From Daphnia carinata (taxonomy: Eukaryota > Arthropoda > Branchiopoda > Diplostraca > Daphniidae): a DNA stretch of 64,000 nt. Below, piece by piece: positions 24,585-35,095 of the stretch. A program made the position numbers and the translations under genes. The notes beneath the pieces were generated by a model, which saw only the letters and a program-made list of their open reading frames with translations, did no database searches and had not been told where the DNA came from. Location: positions 6,548,679 to 6,612,678 of the forward strand of contig NC_081337.1 of NCBI RefSeq assembly GCF_022539665.2, read 5' to 3'. The number at the start of each line of letters is the position of its first letter. The stretch's first letter is position 1.

Positions 24585-25622
24585 GCAAAGACAGATCAAG
24601 TGGTCAGATATCTAAATAATAAACAGCTACATATTTTTCCTTACTAGTTTACGCATATGTTGTACACTGTGTATAAGATTGCGTTAGTCTCCCTTAAAAA
24701 AAAAAAAGATGTAAAATGATTCGACTTAGAACGTGACCTGAATTGAATCGCTTGAAATCGAATAAAAACGTGGCGTATTGTGCATCAACTATCCCACAAA
24801 TTCGTAGATTTATGAATAGCGGCTCCATTTGGCTTAAGAAGGATGTAGTATGGAAATGTTTAATTTAAACATGTGAGATTTCTTTCCTAAAAAAACGGGA
24901 CAAGAAAACCGCGTTCAGTACCCTACACATCTACATTAGCGCATGCGCCGTTGCCTTAGCCTGGACAGCTTATGTTGCACAACAAAGAACTTTTTCGTGA
25001 AAGAGAAATTGGAATACGAATTCTTAATGTAGTAAAGAAAAGCTGATTTATTAACTCACCAATATCTTTCACAGTGGACTGGAATACCACGTAATAAACT
25101 TCAAAATGGTTGAGCAATGCCGAGACCGTACGTCTACTCGGCAGCGAACGAGCTTTGTTGTTGACGACTTCGTGCACGTGATACACCCGAAAGACTGCAG
25201 CGAAATTCTTTTTGGTACGCCACCCACAAGTTATCCTGGATAACGTTCTTTCTCGTTCATGATGAGCATGCGTTGTTGAAGTCGAATGGGGTTTAAAAAT
25301 CGATTTCGTGATCTAGAAATCGAGTTATAAAAAATATGACAAAATCGGATATCAAATACAATAACAATGGCTGCCAGCTATCTTCGGTTTTTTTGGTGCC
25401 AAATTATTGTTTATGATTATTGCTGGCTTCAGTTCGAATAAAAAATATCACTTGTGTTACTTTTATCAGATAAAAAATTTAAAAATATCAGAACGGTCTC
25501 AGTCACGTTATTCTTTAGCTAAATTTTTACGGTACGTTTGGGTGTGAAGAGGTTTTTCGGGTTTGATTTTGGAAATAACAGCAGAGCAGACGATTTTTCA
25601 AAGTCCAGCCCAGTGTAATGTC
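24585..25622. other. 5' flank of flightless-I
   Basis: Promoter and 5' UTR region of flightless-I. Between 25067 and 25250 both strands are open: plus-strand FVVDDFVHVIHPKDCSEIL after a TTTCACAG acceptor, and minus-strand HFEVYYVVFQSTVKDIG before a GTGAGT donor. Which, if either, is real cannot be decided by eye. Confidence 0.3.
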
Positions 25623-28600
25623 ATGGCGGCCTCGGTTTTACCATTTGTGCGCGGGATCGACTGTAGTAATTATGATTTCATGGTGAGTCTATGAAAGAAA
25701 AGCAGATCTCTTATTTTTTTAACAAATTTAACACATGTGGACATCTTTTGAAATAATTTTCTTGCTTCCCCTACATGTACTTTCAATCAAATGTGGGCTA
25801 AAGTGTAACATTTGTTTTCTTCTTCTGTCAACAGAATGGGAATTTTCCTGAGAGTATTAGCGAAATGGTCGGCCTGCGGTGGCTGAAACTTGATCAGACA
25901 GGCTTAACAGAGGCTCCAGAAGAGCTGGGAAAGCTTCAAAAATTGGTACATTCTTTGGCATTTTAGAATAATAAACCTGTTGCAACTACAAACATTGTTG
26001 AATGTAGGAACATTTGAGCTTGAAGAGAAACAAACTTGACAAAGTGTATGGTGAAGTGACTACTCTCCCGTGTTTACGCTCCCTTAACCTACGTTACAAC
26101 AGCTTGAGGAGCTCAAGCTTACCCCAAGATATTTTCCGAGTTGAAGAGCTCACCACTCTTGATCTCAGTCACAACAACCTGAGACAAGTCCCTGATGGAC
26201 TAGAAAGAGCAAAATCTCTACTTGTCCTCAACCTCAGCCACAACAAGTATGATATATTGAACTTTTTATGAAAGTCTGCTATTCAGTTAATGCTAATTTC
26301 TTTTATTGCAGTATCGAAGCAATACCCAGCCAACTATTTGTTCAATTAACGGATTTGCTGTTCTTGGATTTGAGCCATAACCGCCTTGAAACTCTACCTC
26401 CTCAAACCAGAAGATTAGTTAACTTACAGACATTGATTCTCAATGGAAACCCAATGGGAAACTATCAAATGAGGCAACTGCCTTCATTAACAGCCTTGAG
26501 AAGCCTGCAGGTTCGGGATACTCAAAGGAGTGTTTTAAACATCCCATCTTCCCTGGAAGCCTTACTTGATGTCAATGAAGTGGACCTTTCACAGAATGGT
26601 CTCTCTAGAATACCTGATGGGCTTTTTGTGCTTCCAACATTGAGAAGGCTCAACATGAGCAATAATGTCATGACAGAACTTCATTCAGCCATTGGTAATT
26701 ATACGACATTGTGATTCAGAACTATATCGATATCCTGTGAATATAATTATTTTCATTTCTTTAAGATTTATGGTCCAAACTTGAAACAGTGAATTTAAGC
26801 CGAAACCAGTTGCGATCGTTGCCTGAGTCTATTTGTTTATTATCGTGTCTTCGTCGACTGTACGTTGATTCGAACAATTTGGAAAGCGAAGGTCTACCTG
26901 CCGAATTAGGTCGCTTACCAGTACTTGAAGTGTTTTCTGCTTCAGACAACAAGTTGGAAACTATCCCCGATACGTTTCTCAAGTGTGTCTCACTGAAAAA
27001 GCTCATCCTTATTAACAATCGGCTACGGCATTTACCCAAAGGAATCCAGTATCTTCCTAAATTAGAATTAATCGAAACCAGAGGCAATCCTGATTTCAAA
27101 GCTCCACCTAAACCCAATCCTAACGCTTTGGCTAACGCATACTATAACATCGATTTTTCTTTACAACATCAACTGAGACTGGCAAGTGCTGCAGGAACAG
27201 TAGCGTTGCCTACACCGCAAGAATCAGGCACGCTTTCTAAACAATCTTCATTGGACGCCGGAAGTAATACGTCCCTTGGTAAATCAGAATTGAAATTTCT
27301 TTTCGAAATTGGATATGTCATGAATTTATAATTTCAGACAAAGACAACGTTCGCAAAAGAGGTCGACGAGGAAGACATCAGCAAGAAGAAGCGGATCAAG
27401 ATCAAGCTAAAATTCTAAAAGTAAAGTGAAGCTATTGCACTCCTGTATAATTCCAGGACTTCATAATTTTTTCTTTAGGGTCTAAAAGACGTCGCCAAGG
27501 ACAAAAATCATAAGTCAATTGACGAATTGAAAGCTGAATCTCTCAAGTAACTTGGATTGGTCGTTCACATTTGCGAATGGAGCTAATATTGTTTACCATG
27601 GATACAGGCCAAGAAAATGGGTAGAGTCCTTGGAGAAACCGACGCTCGATTACTCTGAATTCTTTGAGGAAGACGTCGGTCAGATTCCTGGATTGACTAT
27701 TTGGGAAATTGAGAACTTTCTTCCTTGTCAAGTTGACGAATCCGTCCACGGAAAATTCTACGAAGCTGATTGTTACATTGTACTTAAAACGTTTGTCGAC
27801 GAGAGCGGATCACTCAGTTGGAAAATTTCCTTTTGGATCGGAGAAAAGGCCACGGTAAATATCTTACTGTTTTTATCTTTTTTTTTTTTCTCCTGGTTGT
27901 TTTACGTGGTTAGGGTCAGAGTTTAAATTTTTTTTTTTATTTTTTTTTTTTTTTTTTTTTTGAGAGGGTGTGATGGCGAAATTTCGTTTAGCTTGCAATT
28001 TCGACTTGGCTGCGATGTCTTTTTTTTTTCCACGGACAGTGATTAGTGTATATGTCTACATTTGGGGGTGGCCAATAATTTTAGAAAACGTATTTCAGAT
28101 TGCAAGGGAAAAGTTTTAATATTATTATTTTAAAATTATTATTATTAAAGTTTTGTTTTTGCGAAAATGACAACAATGAAGGATGATTACTTGTCCGTAC
28201 CACCCAATCAATTTTCCTGTCACAGATTTCCGCATTGCTATTTATTGCTCTTCCTTGGATGGGCAACTGGAAAGATGCCAGCGGATCTCTTGTTTGTTTG
28301 TCAGGCTATTTTGGTTGGATCGTTTGTTTGTTTCTGGTTCCGTGTTCTTCCCCTTCTGATTCTCTAAGTGTCGTTGGCAACTTATCAAAATTTGGGTATT
28401 ATTTAAAACGTCCACCAAGACCCCGCGAATAAAAAGAAAACAGGCATTCTGAACGCCCTTAGTTATTCAGCAATTGTGCTTTTTCAATAATAGATTACAA
28501 TTGAAGCCGTGACGCATTTTTCTGCAAATAGCATCTAGTTTTCTCTTGGAGCAGTTGTTGGTCATATTGTAATAGGCTGAATTCAATTTGTGCAAATCTA

Positions 28601-31600
28601 ATTTTGTTTTTCAGTTGGATAAAAAAGCGTGCGCAGCCATTCATGCCGTCAACCTGCGGAACTTTCTTGGCGCACAATGTCGAACAATACGAGAAGAACA
28701 AGGGGATGAATCGCCAGAATTCATTGCCATGATCGACGGTGAACTTGTTTATTTAGAAGGTTGCCGTACTGCCTCGGGCTTCTACACAGTTGATGAGATC
28801 GAATTACCTGCTCGGCTGTACCGAATACACGCATCCGGTCCATCAATTCATCTCGAACCTGTAGCAGTTCATGCTGACGAACTTGATCCACGACATGTCT
28901 TTCTTCTTGATGCTGGGAAAAAAATGTTTATCTGGACAGGAATCAAATCCAAGAACACTCTCAGGTTTATTAATGCATTTACAATTGAAAAGAGCTAACA
29001 AAACGTATTTCAAAAAATCCTTACCAGATCTAAGACGCGTCTACTAGCTGAAAAGATAAACAAAGAGGAACGTAAAGGCACAGCCGATATAATTGTCTGC
29101 GCTCAAGGCAAAGAGACGGATGGTTGGTGGGAAGTATTGTCATCTGAATCTGACGAAACCTATCGACCGTCCATCATTCGCGAACATGTAGCACAAGAGT
29201 TTGTTCCATTTGCCGCCAAACTGTACCGCGTCGGCCTCGGAATGGGATATTTGGAATTACCTCAGGCAATATAACATTCAGCTGATATTGGATATTGATC
29301 ATATTCTTAACGGCTTCTAACATCTGTACAGGTGGAGCTAACTACTAAAGGAAAACTAGAGCACAAGTTGCTCGAAGCGAATGGTGTCTATTTGATTGAT
29401 TGTCTTGGTGAAGTTTTCATATGGATTGGTAAACAATCAACCCGCCTTGTTCGCGCTGCAGCCCTGAAGCTGGCTCATGAACTAACCGCCCTGATCACAC
29501 GCCCCACGTTTGCTGTCGTGACCAAAATTTCTGAAGGTAATTTTTCAGTGTCTTACATAGTATTGATCTGACTCTCCTATCTAGAAGTGAATTACCAAAG
29601 ATTTTTTTTATTCTTTGTTTTATTTTATTAAGTTTTCACATCTTTTGGTTGTCTCTTTATCTTCTTTGCAACAAGCATATATGATTAGTTTTCTCAGAAA
29701 GTGGTTTTCTGATAGCATCCATACCACAGACCATTTCCGGTTTTAACGTTACTTGCCTCGATTGTTCAGTAACCATACATTTTCAGACTTATCTTTAAAA
29801 AAAAATGGCACTATCCATTTGATTATCCAAATAATGCTGTGGGAAAGTTAAATGAATGAAAATTCAAAAAATTTCTATTATAACATTAATGTAAGTGAAA
29901 AGTGTTCTGTGACTGTTACAATGACTTTCCTTTTTTTTCTATTTTTTTTTACACAGGCACTGAACCCATGATTTTTAAGACAAAATTTTCTGGCTGGAAC
30001 GATGTTATTGCCGTTGACTTTACAAGAACAGCGGATTCTGTTCGCAAAACTGGTGCTGACTTAGGAAAATGGGCATCTGAACAACAAACCAAGGTAAACC
30101 CAGTTTTATTCTTTTAGATTGGCGTAATTCTATGTGGTCCTATGGTGTAATGGTTATCACTTCAGACTCTGAATCTGGCAATCCGAGTTCAAATCTCGGT
30201 AGGACCTAGACTATTTTTTTAACTTTATCTTCAACTAAATTCCATTTATACTAAGCAGACATTATGTGTTTAAATTTACGTATCCTTGAAGTAAGTTTTC
30301 TATGAAATTTAACGATTTGCTGGTTTAAAAATAATAGGTTGATATTTCCGCCTTGTTCACTCCAAGACAACCTCCCATGTCTGCAGTTGAAGCCCAGCAA
30401 CTTTCTGATGATTGGAATGAAGACCTTGAGGTACTTACACCGCATTCCATAAGTGTTCAAGTAGCTAACATCTTGGAGGGATTATCTATTTGACACCCTT
30501 TAGGCAATGGAAGCGTTTGTTTTGGAAAATAAAAAATTCGTTCGATTGCCCGAGGAAGATATGGGTCATTTTTACAGTGGTGATTGCTACGTCTTCCTAT
30601 GCCGTTACTGGATTCCAGCTACCGAAGTCGAGCCCGATGCAAAGAATGAAGACGACGACCCTCAGGATGATTTTCAATGCGTCGTCTATTTTTGGCAGGG
30701 AAGAGATGCCTCGGACATGGGGTGGCTTACTTTTACGTTCAGCTTGCAGAAAAAATTCGAATCTCTTTTCGGCAGCAAGCTTGAGGTACTTATCTAATGA
30801 AGTATCAGACAGACTTCTAACTAATGATTTTTTTGAAAAAAAAGGTGGTGCGAACGAGACAACAGCAAGAGAATTTGAAATTTTTATCACATTTTCATCG
30901 CAAATTTGTTATTCATCGAGGAAAACGAAAACCAGTCAAAGGAGAAGACTGGACAGCTCCTACAGAATTTTTCCAAATTCGTAGTTCTGGTTCGACACTA
31001 TGCACAAGATGCATACAAATTCAAGCGGATTCATCTCTGCTAAACTCGTGCTTCTGGTAATTCACTCATGAGTTTCAAATAGATTTTCCATAATCTTCAC
31101 ATTGGAAATTTTTCCTCCAGCTACATATTGAAAGTGCCTTTTGATAAGGAGGATCGCAGTGGAATTGTCTATGTTTGGGTTGGAAGTAAAGCTGATCCAG
31201 AAGAAGCTCGGATCACGGAGGAGATTGCACGGGAGATGTATGATGGGGTAAGAAGAACATTTAATTATTTAATTTTACCGTTTATAGCCAGTTTTCCCGA
31301 AATTCGTCAAGTTGACTTATTTAGGTCGTCTTGTGTATTGAGTTAAGAGAAAGAGCCATGTGATTAATTTGAAAGAGCTTTAGAAAAATGCAGGAGACAC
31401 GATCGTTTCGGGGCGACTTACACTTGGTACTTTGACGAAGCCTCGATCAGCCAGCCAGGGTCAACTCACCATTCAATCCCAAACGAGTGTAAAGACAAAA
31501 TACTTCCAACCAGTTTGAACCTTTACGCGTGGCTTGTCGTTAGCTTTTAGAACTTTTTAGGTCATCAGCGCCTCACAAAACAATGATTTCCGACTGCATG

Positions 31601-32277
31601 GGATTAAATGAGTCACCGTGGTTAACTCGTTCAAATATTTATTGAATTAAACGCATGCTAGCTAGTTGAACTATCTCAGTTGTTTGCCAAAGTTAGTTTC
31701 AAGTAATTTGTATATCTTTCTCTTCCCCACAGGAAAGATTTAGTTTACAGGTGCTAAATGAAGGGGAAGAACCTGACAATTTCTTCTGGGTCGGCTTGGG
31801 AGAGCGTAAGCCCTATGACACTCAAGCCGATTTTCTGGACTATGCCAGACTTTTCCGATGTTCCAACGAACGAGGGTACTTTGCCGTCTCGGAAAAGTGC
31901 TCAGACTTTTGTCAGGTTCGTACGTCACCTAAATATTTTACTAGTTTCTGGGTTACATTGATGTGCATCAACAGGACGATCTTGCAGACGAAGATAATAT
32001 GCTGCTAGATAATGGTGATCAAGTGTTCCTCTGGCTTGGTTCAAGAAGTTCAGAGGTAGAGGTTAAACTTACCTACAAAGCAGTACAAGTAAGGAATGGA
32101 GATTCATTGTATTCAAGGAAAATTTACTGAACATTTTTACTCTAGGTATATATGCAACATTTACGAGTCCAACAACCTCAACGACCACGACAGTTGTTTC
32201 TAACCCTGAAATTCAAAGAGACTAAACGCTTCACTAAGTGCTTCCACGGCTGGTCAACCTGGAAACTCCCTGTTTGA
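25623..32277 (+). CDS. fliI: Flightless-I (leucine-rich repeats plus gelsolin domains)
   Basis: Actin-remodelling and nuclear-receptor coactivator protein of animals. Nineteen exons: 25623-25682, 25835-25945, 26008-26246, 26312-26694, 26766-27278, 27338-27420, 27479-27546, 27608-27854, 28615-28964, 29028-29265, 29332-29536, 29957-30093, 30338-30430, 30504-30785, 30845-31056, 31121-31247, 31733-31915, 31975-32088 and 32146-32277. The joined frame is 1258 residues, close to human FLII at 1269. The first 400 residues are leucine-rich repeats ([37 protein letters not shown]). A lysine-rich linker follows (exons 27338-27546), then six gelsolin-like repeats, for example [20 protein letters not shown] and [11 protein letters not shown]. 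One intron (29266-29331) begins with GC instead of GT. The intron at 30094-30337 hosts a tRNA-Gln gene. The 3' end faces EMRE. Confidence 0.97.
30136..30207 (+). tRNA. tRNA-Gln (anticodon CTG)
   Basis: A 72-base cloverleaf. Acceptor arms GGTCCTA (30136-30142) and TAGGACC (30200-30206) pair fully. Box A-like TGGTGTAATGG and box B GGTTC-type GAGTTCAAATCTC are in place. The anticodon loop CTCTGAA sits between stem arms TCAGA and TCTGG (one U-G pair), giving CTG. It resembles the animal tRNA-Gln-CTG closely over the D arm and T arm. It lies on the sense strand within an intron of flightless-I. Type 2 internal promoter; a T-run at about 30213-30219 can serve as terminator. Confidence 0.95.
30213..30219 (+). 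terminator. Pol III T-run after tRNA-Gln
   Basis: A run of seven Ts just after the mature 3' end of the tRNA (ATTTTTTTAAC), the usual polymerase III stop. Confidence 0.7.
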
Positions 32278-32460
32278 TTTTGTAAGCATAATAGCGTGCT
32301 TTGGCTTTGAAAGTGTATAGGTTTTGCTTTTAATTACAATAATATTGCGAAAATTGTGTAACTGATAAAATGTGAATTGTTTACTAAACAAATTTGTGAG
32401 TTAATACTAAATTTGCCAGTGCTTTCGTTAAATAGCTAAGGGCATTTGAAAATTGCACAG
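32278..32460. other. Short convergent gap between flightless-I and EMRE
   Basis: Only 183 bases separate the two facing stop codons, so the two 3' UTRs very likely overlap or abut. AT-rich. Confidence 0.6.
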
Positions 32461-32721
32461 TTAATCATCATCATCATCAGATGGTACAAATAGGTCATTT
32501 TCTTCAAGAAAACTAGCAACATCCTTACTGATAAGTGAACCAATAGTTATCCCTGTGGTAACGGCAAACACAGCTCCAGCAAAACCAAATATTCCTTTTT
32601 TCTGGGGAGCTTCAAGTACTGCACCAGTTTTGGTGGTGACAACATTTCTTCTTAAGATTACATTTCTAACTAGATTTGTTGTACGTAAACTCAAGAGCTT
32701 TGGAAGCCGGTTTGCAGCCAT
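32461..32721 (-). CDS. EMRE: Essential MCU regulator EMRE (SMDT1), mitochondrial calcium uniporter subunit
   Basis: Single-exon 86-residue protein of the mitochondrial inner membrane, needed in animals for the MCU calcium channel to conduct and to hold MICU gatekeepers. The first ~30 residues are basic with no acids (MAANRLPKLLSLRTTNLVRN), a presequence. One transmembrane helix follows (about 47-65) with the small-residue motif GITIGSLIS, then KDVASFLEENDLFVP and the diagnostic acidic end SDDDDD. The order of these parts and the C-terminal sequence match vertebrate EMRE (FVPEDDDDD type). Stop TAA is at 32463-32461 (minus). The length is in the family range of about 85-107. Confidence 0.93.
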   Translation of the reverse strand: MAANRLPKLLSLRTTNLVRNVILRRNVVTTKTGAVLEAPQKKGIFGFAGAVFAVTTGITIGSLISKDVASFLEENDLFVPSDDDDD

Positions 32722-33239
32722 TCTTGCGAAACCTTCGATCCTCGAAGTCTTTTCGTTATTGATCCCGTTGGATCTGCTCTAGGGGATATGGCAGAGAGAA
32801 AGGCCTTAAGTGTGAAATTTATCACCAAAGGAATTCGGTATTAAAAAGATATTTACCAGATAATTCTACAGTTGACCAGCTCAAGTGATTTACGGCGATA
32901 AGTTATACGGCGGCTTAACTTCCAGCCGTTCTGTTTTCTTCGTCTATGATGTTTTTAGCAGTTCAGGAGTTAGTACAATGATCGTAGTTAATTGTACAGT
33001 AAAGCGTTAATCCAGTTAACTGATTCACTGATTGGCTACAGCATAATCGCTAAGGGCGTTGATTGGCATTCTGTCAGTGCAAGATAAGATATTAAGAATT
33101 GTTTATTTATTAACTGCTTGTTTCGAGTAGAAAATATATAAACCTAAGGCGTCATACCTAGTATTCAATGTCACTAAAAATATTGTATTACATCGTACAC
33201 TCCATTTACAAATACTAGATTATTTACTACAGCCTAACT
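32722..33239. other. 5' flank of EMRE
   Basis: Promoter region of EMRE, AT-rich, no recognised motif or ORF. Confidence 0.4.
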
Positions 33240-33557
33240 GACACGCTTTTTTATGGTTTTTTACCTTTATCTGAAAAAATATAAGAGATCTAGAAAAATA
33301 AACTTAATTTTAACGCTGTTCACTCAGTTTTCAATCGAAATTATGTATTTTCCGCCAAATTTGAAATTTAGCAATAACTGAAAATTAAGCTCGACAAAAT
33401 AAGCCCGACAAAATGAGCCCAACTTTTCCATTAATTTTGTATTTTTCATAAATCTTTAAGATAAAAATGAAAATACACGGTTCAGAATTGAAGGAAAATC
33501 GCGGAAATCAAGTTGGGATGGGACTCATAGTTTTTTAAATAAACGAAGAATACTAGC

Positions 33558-33616
33558 GCGCCAGTACGCAACGCTCTGTAATGGAAAATCCCGCTAGCGC
33601 TGTTGCGTACTGGCGC
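33558..33616. repeat. Long hairpin in cluster A
   Basis: Arms GCGCCAGTACGCAAC (33558-33572) and its exact reverse complement (33602-33616) enclose a 29-base loop. With two mismatches the stem extends outward by about 5 pairs. The same arm is found in cluster B near 48445 and 49340. Confidence 0.85.
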
Positions 33617-33942
33617 ATTAGTTTTTCTGGTATATTTCGAAAACGGTGGACTTAATGAAGAAAAGAACAACTTTCCCGTTATCTGCGTTCAACTTTAAGC
33701 GCATTTTGTTATTTTCAACTAATTTCCAGTGATTTTCATTTTTGCAGAAAACAATTTTAAGCCCGGCTATAAAATAAGCCCGACTATAAAATAAGCCCGA
33801 CTTTTCTTGTTTTTTCGTTTTTTATGCGAAATTTAAAAACCATAAGGCCAATCGAAAAATAAACTGGATTTCTGTGATCAGCATTCAGTTCTGAATCGAA
33901 ATCATGTATTTTCAGCCAAATTTGAAATTTGGCCAAAAATGA

Positions 33943-33974
33943 AAAAGTGAGAAGGCTATAGCCTTCTCACTTTT
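33943..33974. repeat. 32-base perfect palindrome, copy 1
   Basis: Half-site AAAAGTGAGAAGGCTA followed by its exact reverse complement, centred between 33958 and 33959. It could extrude a cruciform or bind a symmetric dimer; function unknown. Confidence 0.9.
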
Positions 33975-34112
33975 GTCAAAATCGTCCAAAAACGAATTCT
34001 TTTGGAATTCGATAAAAACCATATGGCATAGTCAAAATGAAACGAGGAGTTCGATTTTGTTAGTGGTTTTCTCGCTAGACCAGCTGTTTTTAAAATAAAC
34101 TGAAAAAATGGG

Positions 34113-34144
34113 AAAAGTGGGAAGGCTATAGCCTTCTCATTTTC
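34113..34144. repeat. Palindrome copy 2 (imperfect)
   Basis: Same core GAAGGCTATAGCCTTC with mismatches in the outer arms (AAAAGTGG against CTCATTTT). Confidence 0.8.
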
Positions 34145-34454
34145 GTCAAAATCGGCCAATATGGACATCTCTTGGAATTCGATAAAAAGCCACATGGCAT
34201 AGTCAAAATTAAACATTGAGTTCGATTATGTTAGTGGTTTTCTCGCTAAGCCAGCTGTTTTCAAAATAAACTGAAAAAATGGGCAAAGTCCGGCTTATTT
34301 TGTCGCTCGGTCGACAAAAAATAAGTCCTGTTTTTTATTTTTAATCCACAAACTACAAGGCCAATTGAAAAATAAACTAGATATTCGTGATTGGCATTCA
34401 ATTCTGCATCTAATTCATGTGGTATGAGCCAAATTTGAAATTTGACCAAAATGG

Positions 34455-34486
34455 AAAAGTGGGAAGGCTATAGCCTTCTCACTTTT
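34455..34486. repeat. Palindrome copy 3 (one mismatch)
   Basis: Core GAAGGCTATAGCCTTC; the arms AAAAGTGG and CTCACTTTT pair with one mismatch. Confidence 0.85.
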
Positions 34487-34772
34487 GTCAAAATCTGAAA
34501 AAATCGACACCTTTTGAAATTCGATGAAAACCCCACAATATAACTCAAATTTAACGCTGATTCAGAAAAAGTGGTTCGTTTTCCTGTCAAGTACTCGTTT
34601 TTGAAATAAACGTAATATATGAACAATTAATTTCAGCTAACCGACGGTTTTTTACGTTTTTCTCAAAAACTATCAATCCAAAGAGAAAACAGACCTCGTA
34701 TTCGTGATTCTCGTTTAATTCTGGATCTAAATAATGTATTTTACGCGAAATCTAAAATTTAACCAAAAATGA

Positions 34773-34804
34773 AAAAGTGAGAAGGCTATAGCCTTCCCAC
34801 TTTT
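34773..34804. repeat. Palindrome copy 4 (one mismatch)
   Basis: Core GAAGGCTATAGCCTTC; the left arm reads AAAAGTGA and the right CCCACTTTT, giving one mismatch. Confidence 0.85.
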
Positions 34805-35095
34805 GTCAAAATCGGCCAAAAATAACATATCTTGAAATTGAACAAAAATCACACGGCATAATCAGAATTGAACACTGATACTGATTAAGTAATTTATTTT
34901 CCCACCAAACAAGCCGTTTTTAAAATAAAACGGAAACAATATACTGTAGGCGAACAAACTTTCTGTTTTGGTTTTTTACGGTTTTTTAATAAATATAAGC
35001 CTAATGGAAAAATAAGCTTGATTTTCGCAATTATCATCCAATTACCGTCATTTAAACAAAATTTGAAATTTGGGCAAGAATGAAAAAGTGCAAAG

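Larger units (their letters stand above)
33240..35095. repeat. Complex repeat cluster A (palindrome / GGGCTTATTTT family)
   Basis: About 1.86 kb of diverged, nested repeats. One module carries an AAACCATAAGGCCAAT-like core, then ...AATAAACTTGATTTTCG... and AAATTTGAAATTTGG; versions start near 33245, 33815, 34330, 34660 and 34970. A second module carries the GGCTATAGCC palindrome, then GTCAAAATCGGCCAAAAA and CTCGCTAGACCAGCTGTTTT; palindrome centres are at 33958, 34128, 34470 and 34788, so spacings are 170, 342 and 318 bases (about 1, 2 and 2 units of 170). A third is the AAAATAAGCCCGAC module at 33395-33425, 33760-33805 and 34285-34320. No ORF of a transposase is present. Related cluster B at 48.4 kb is inverted. 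Confidence 0.75.
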
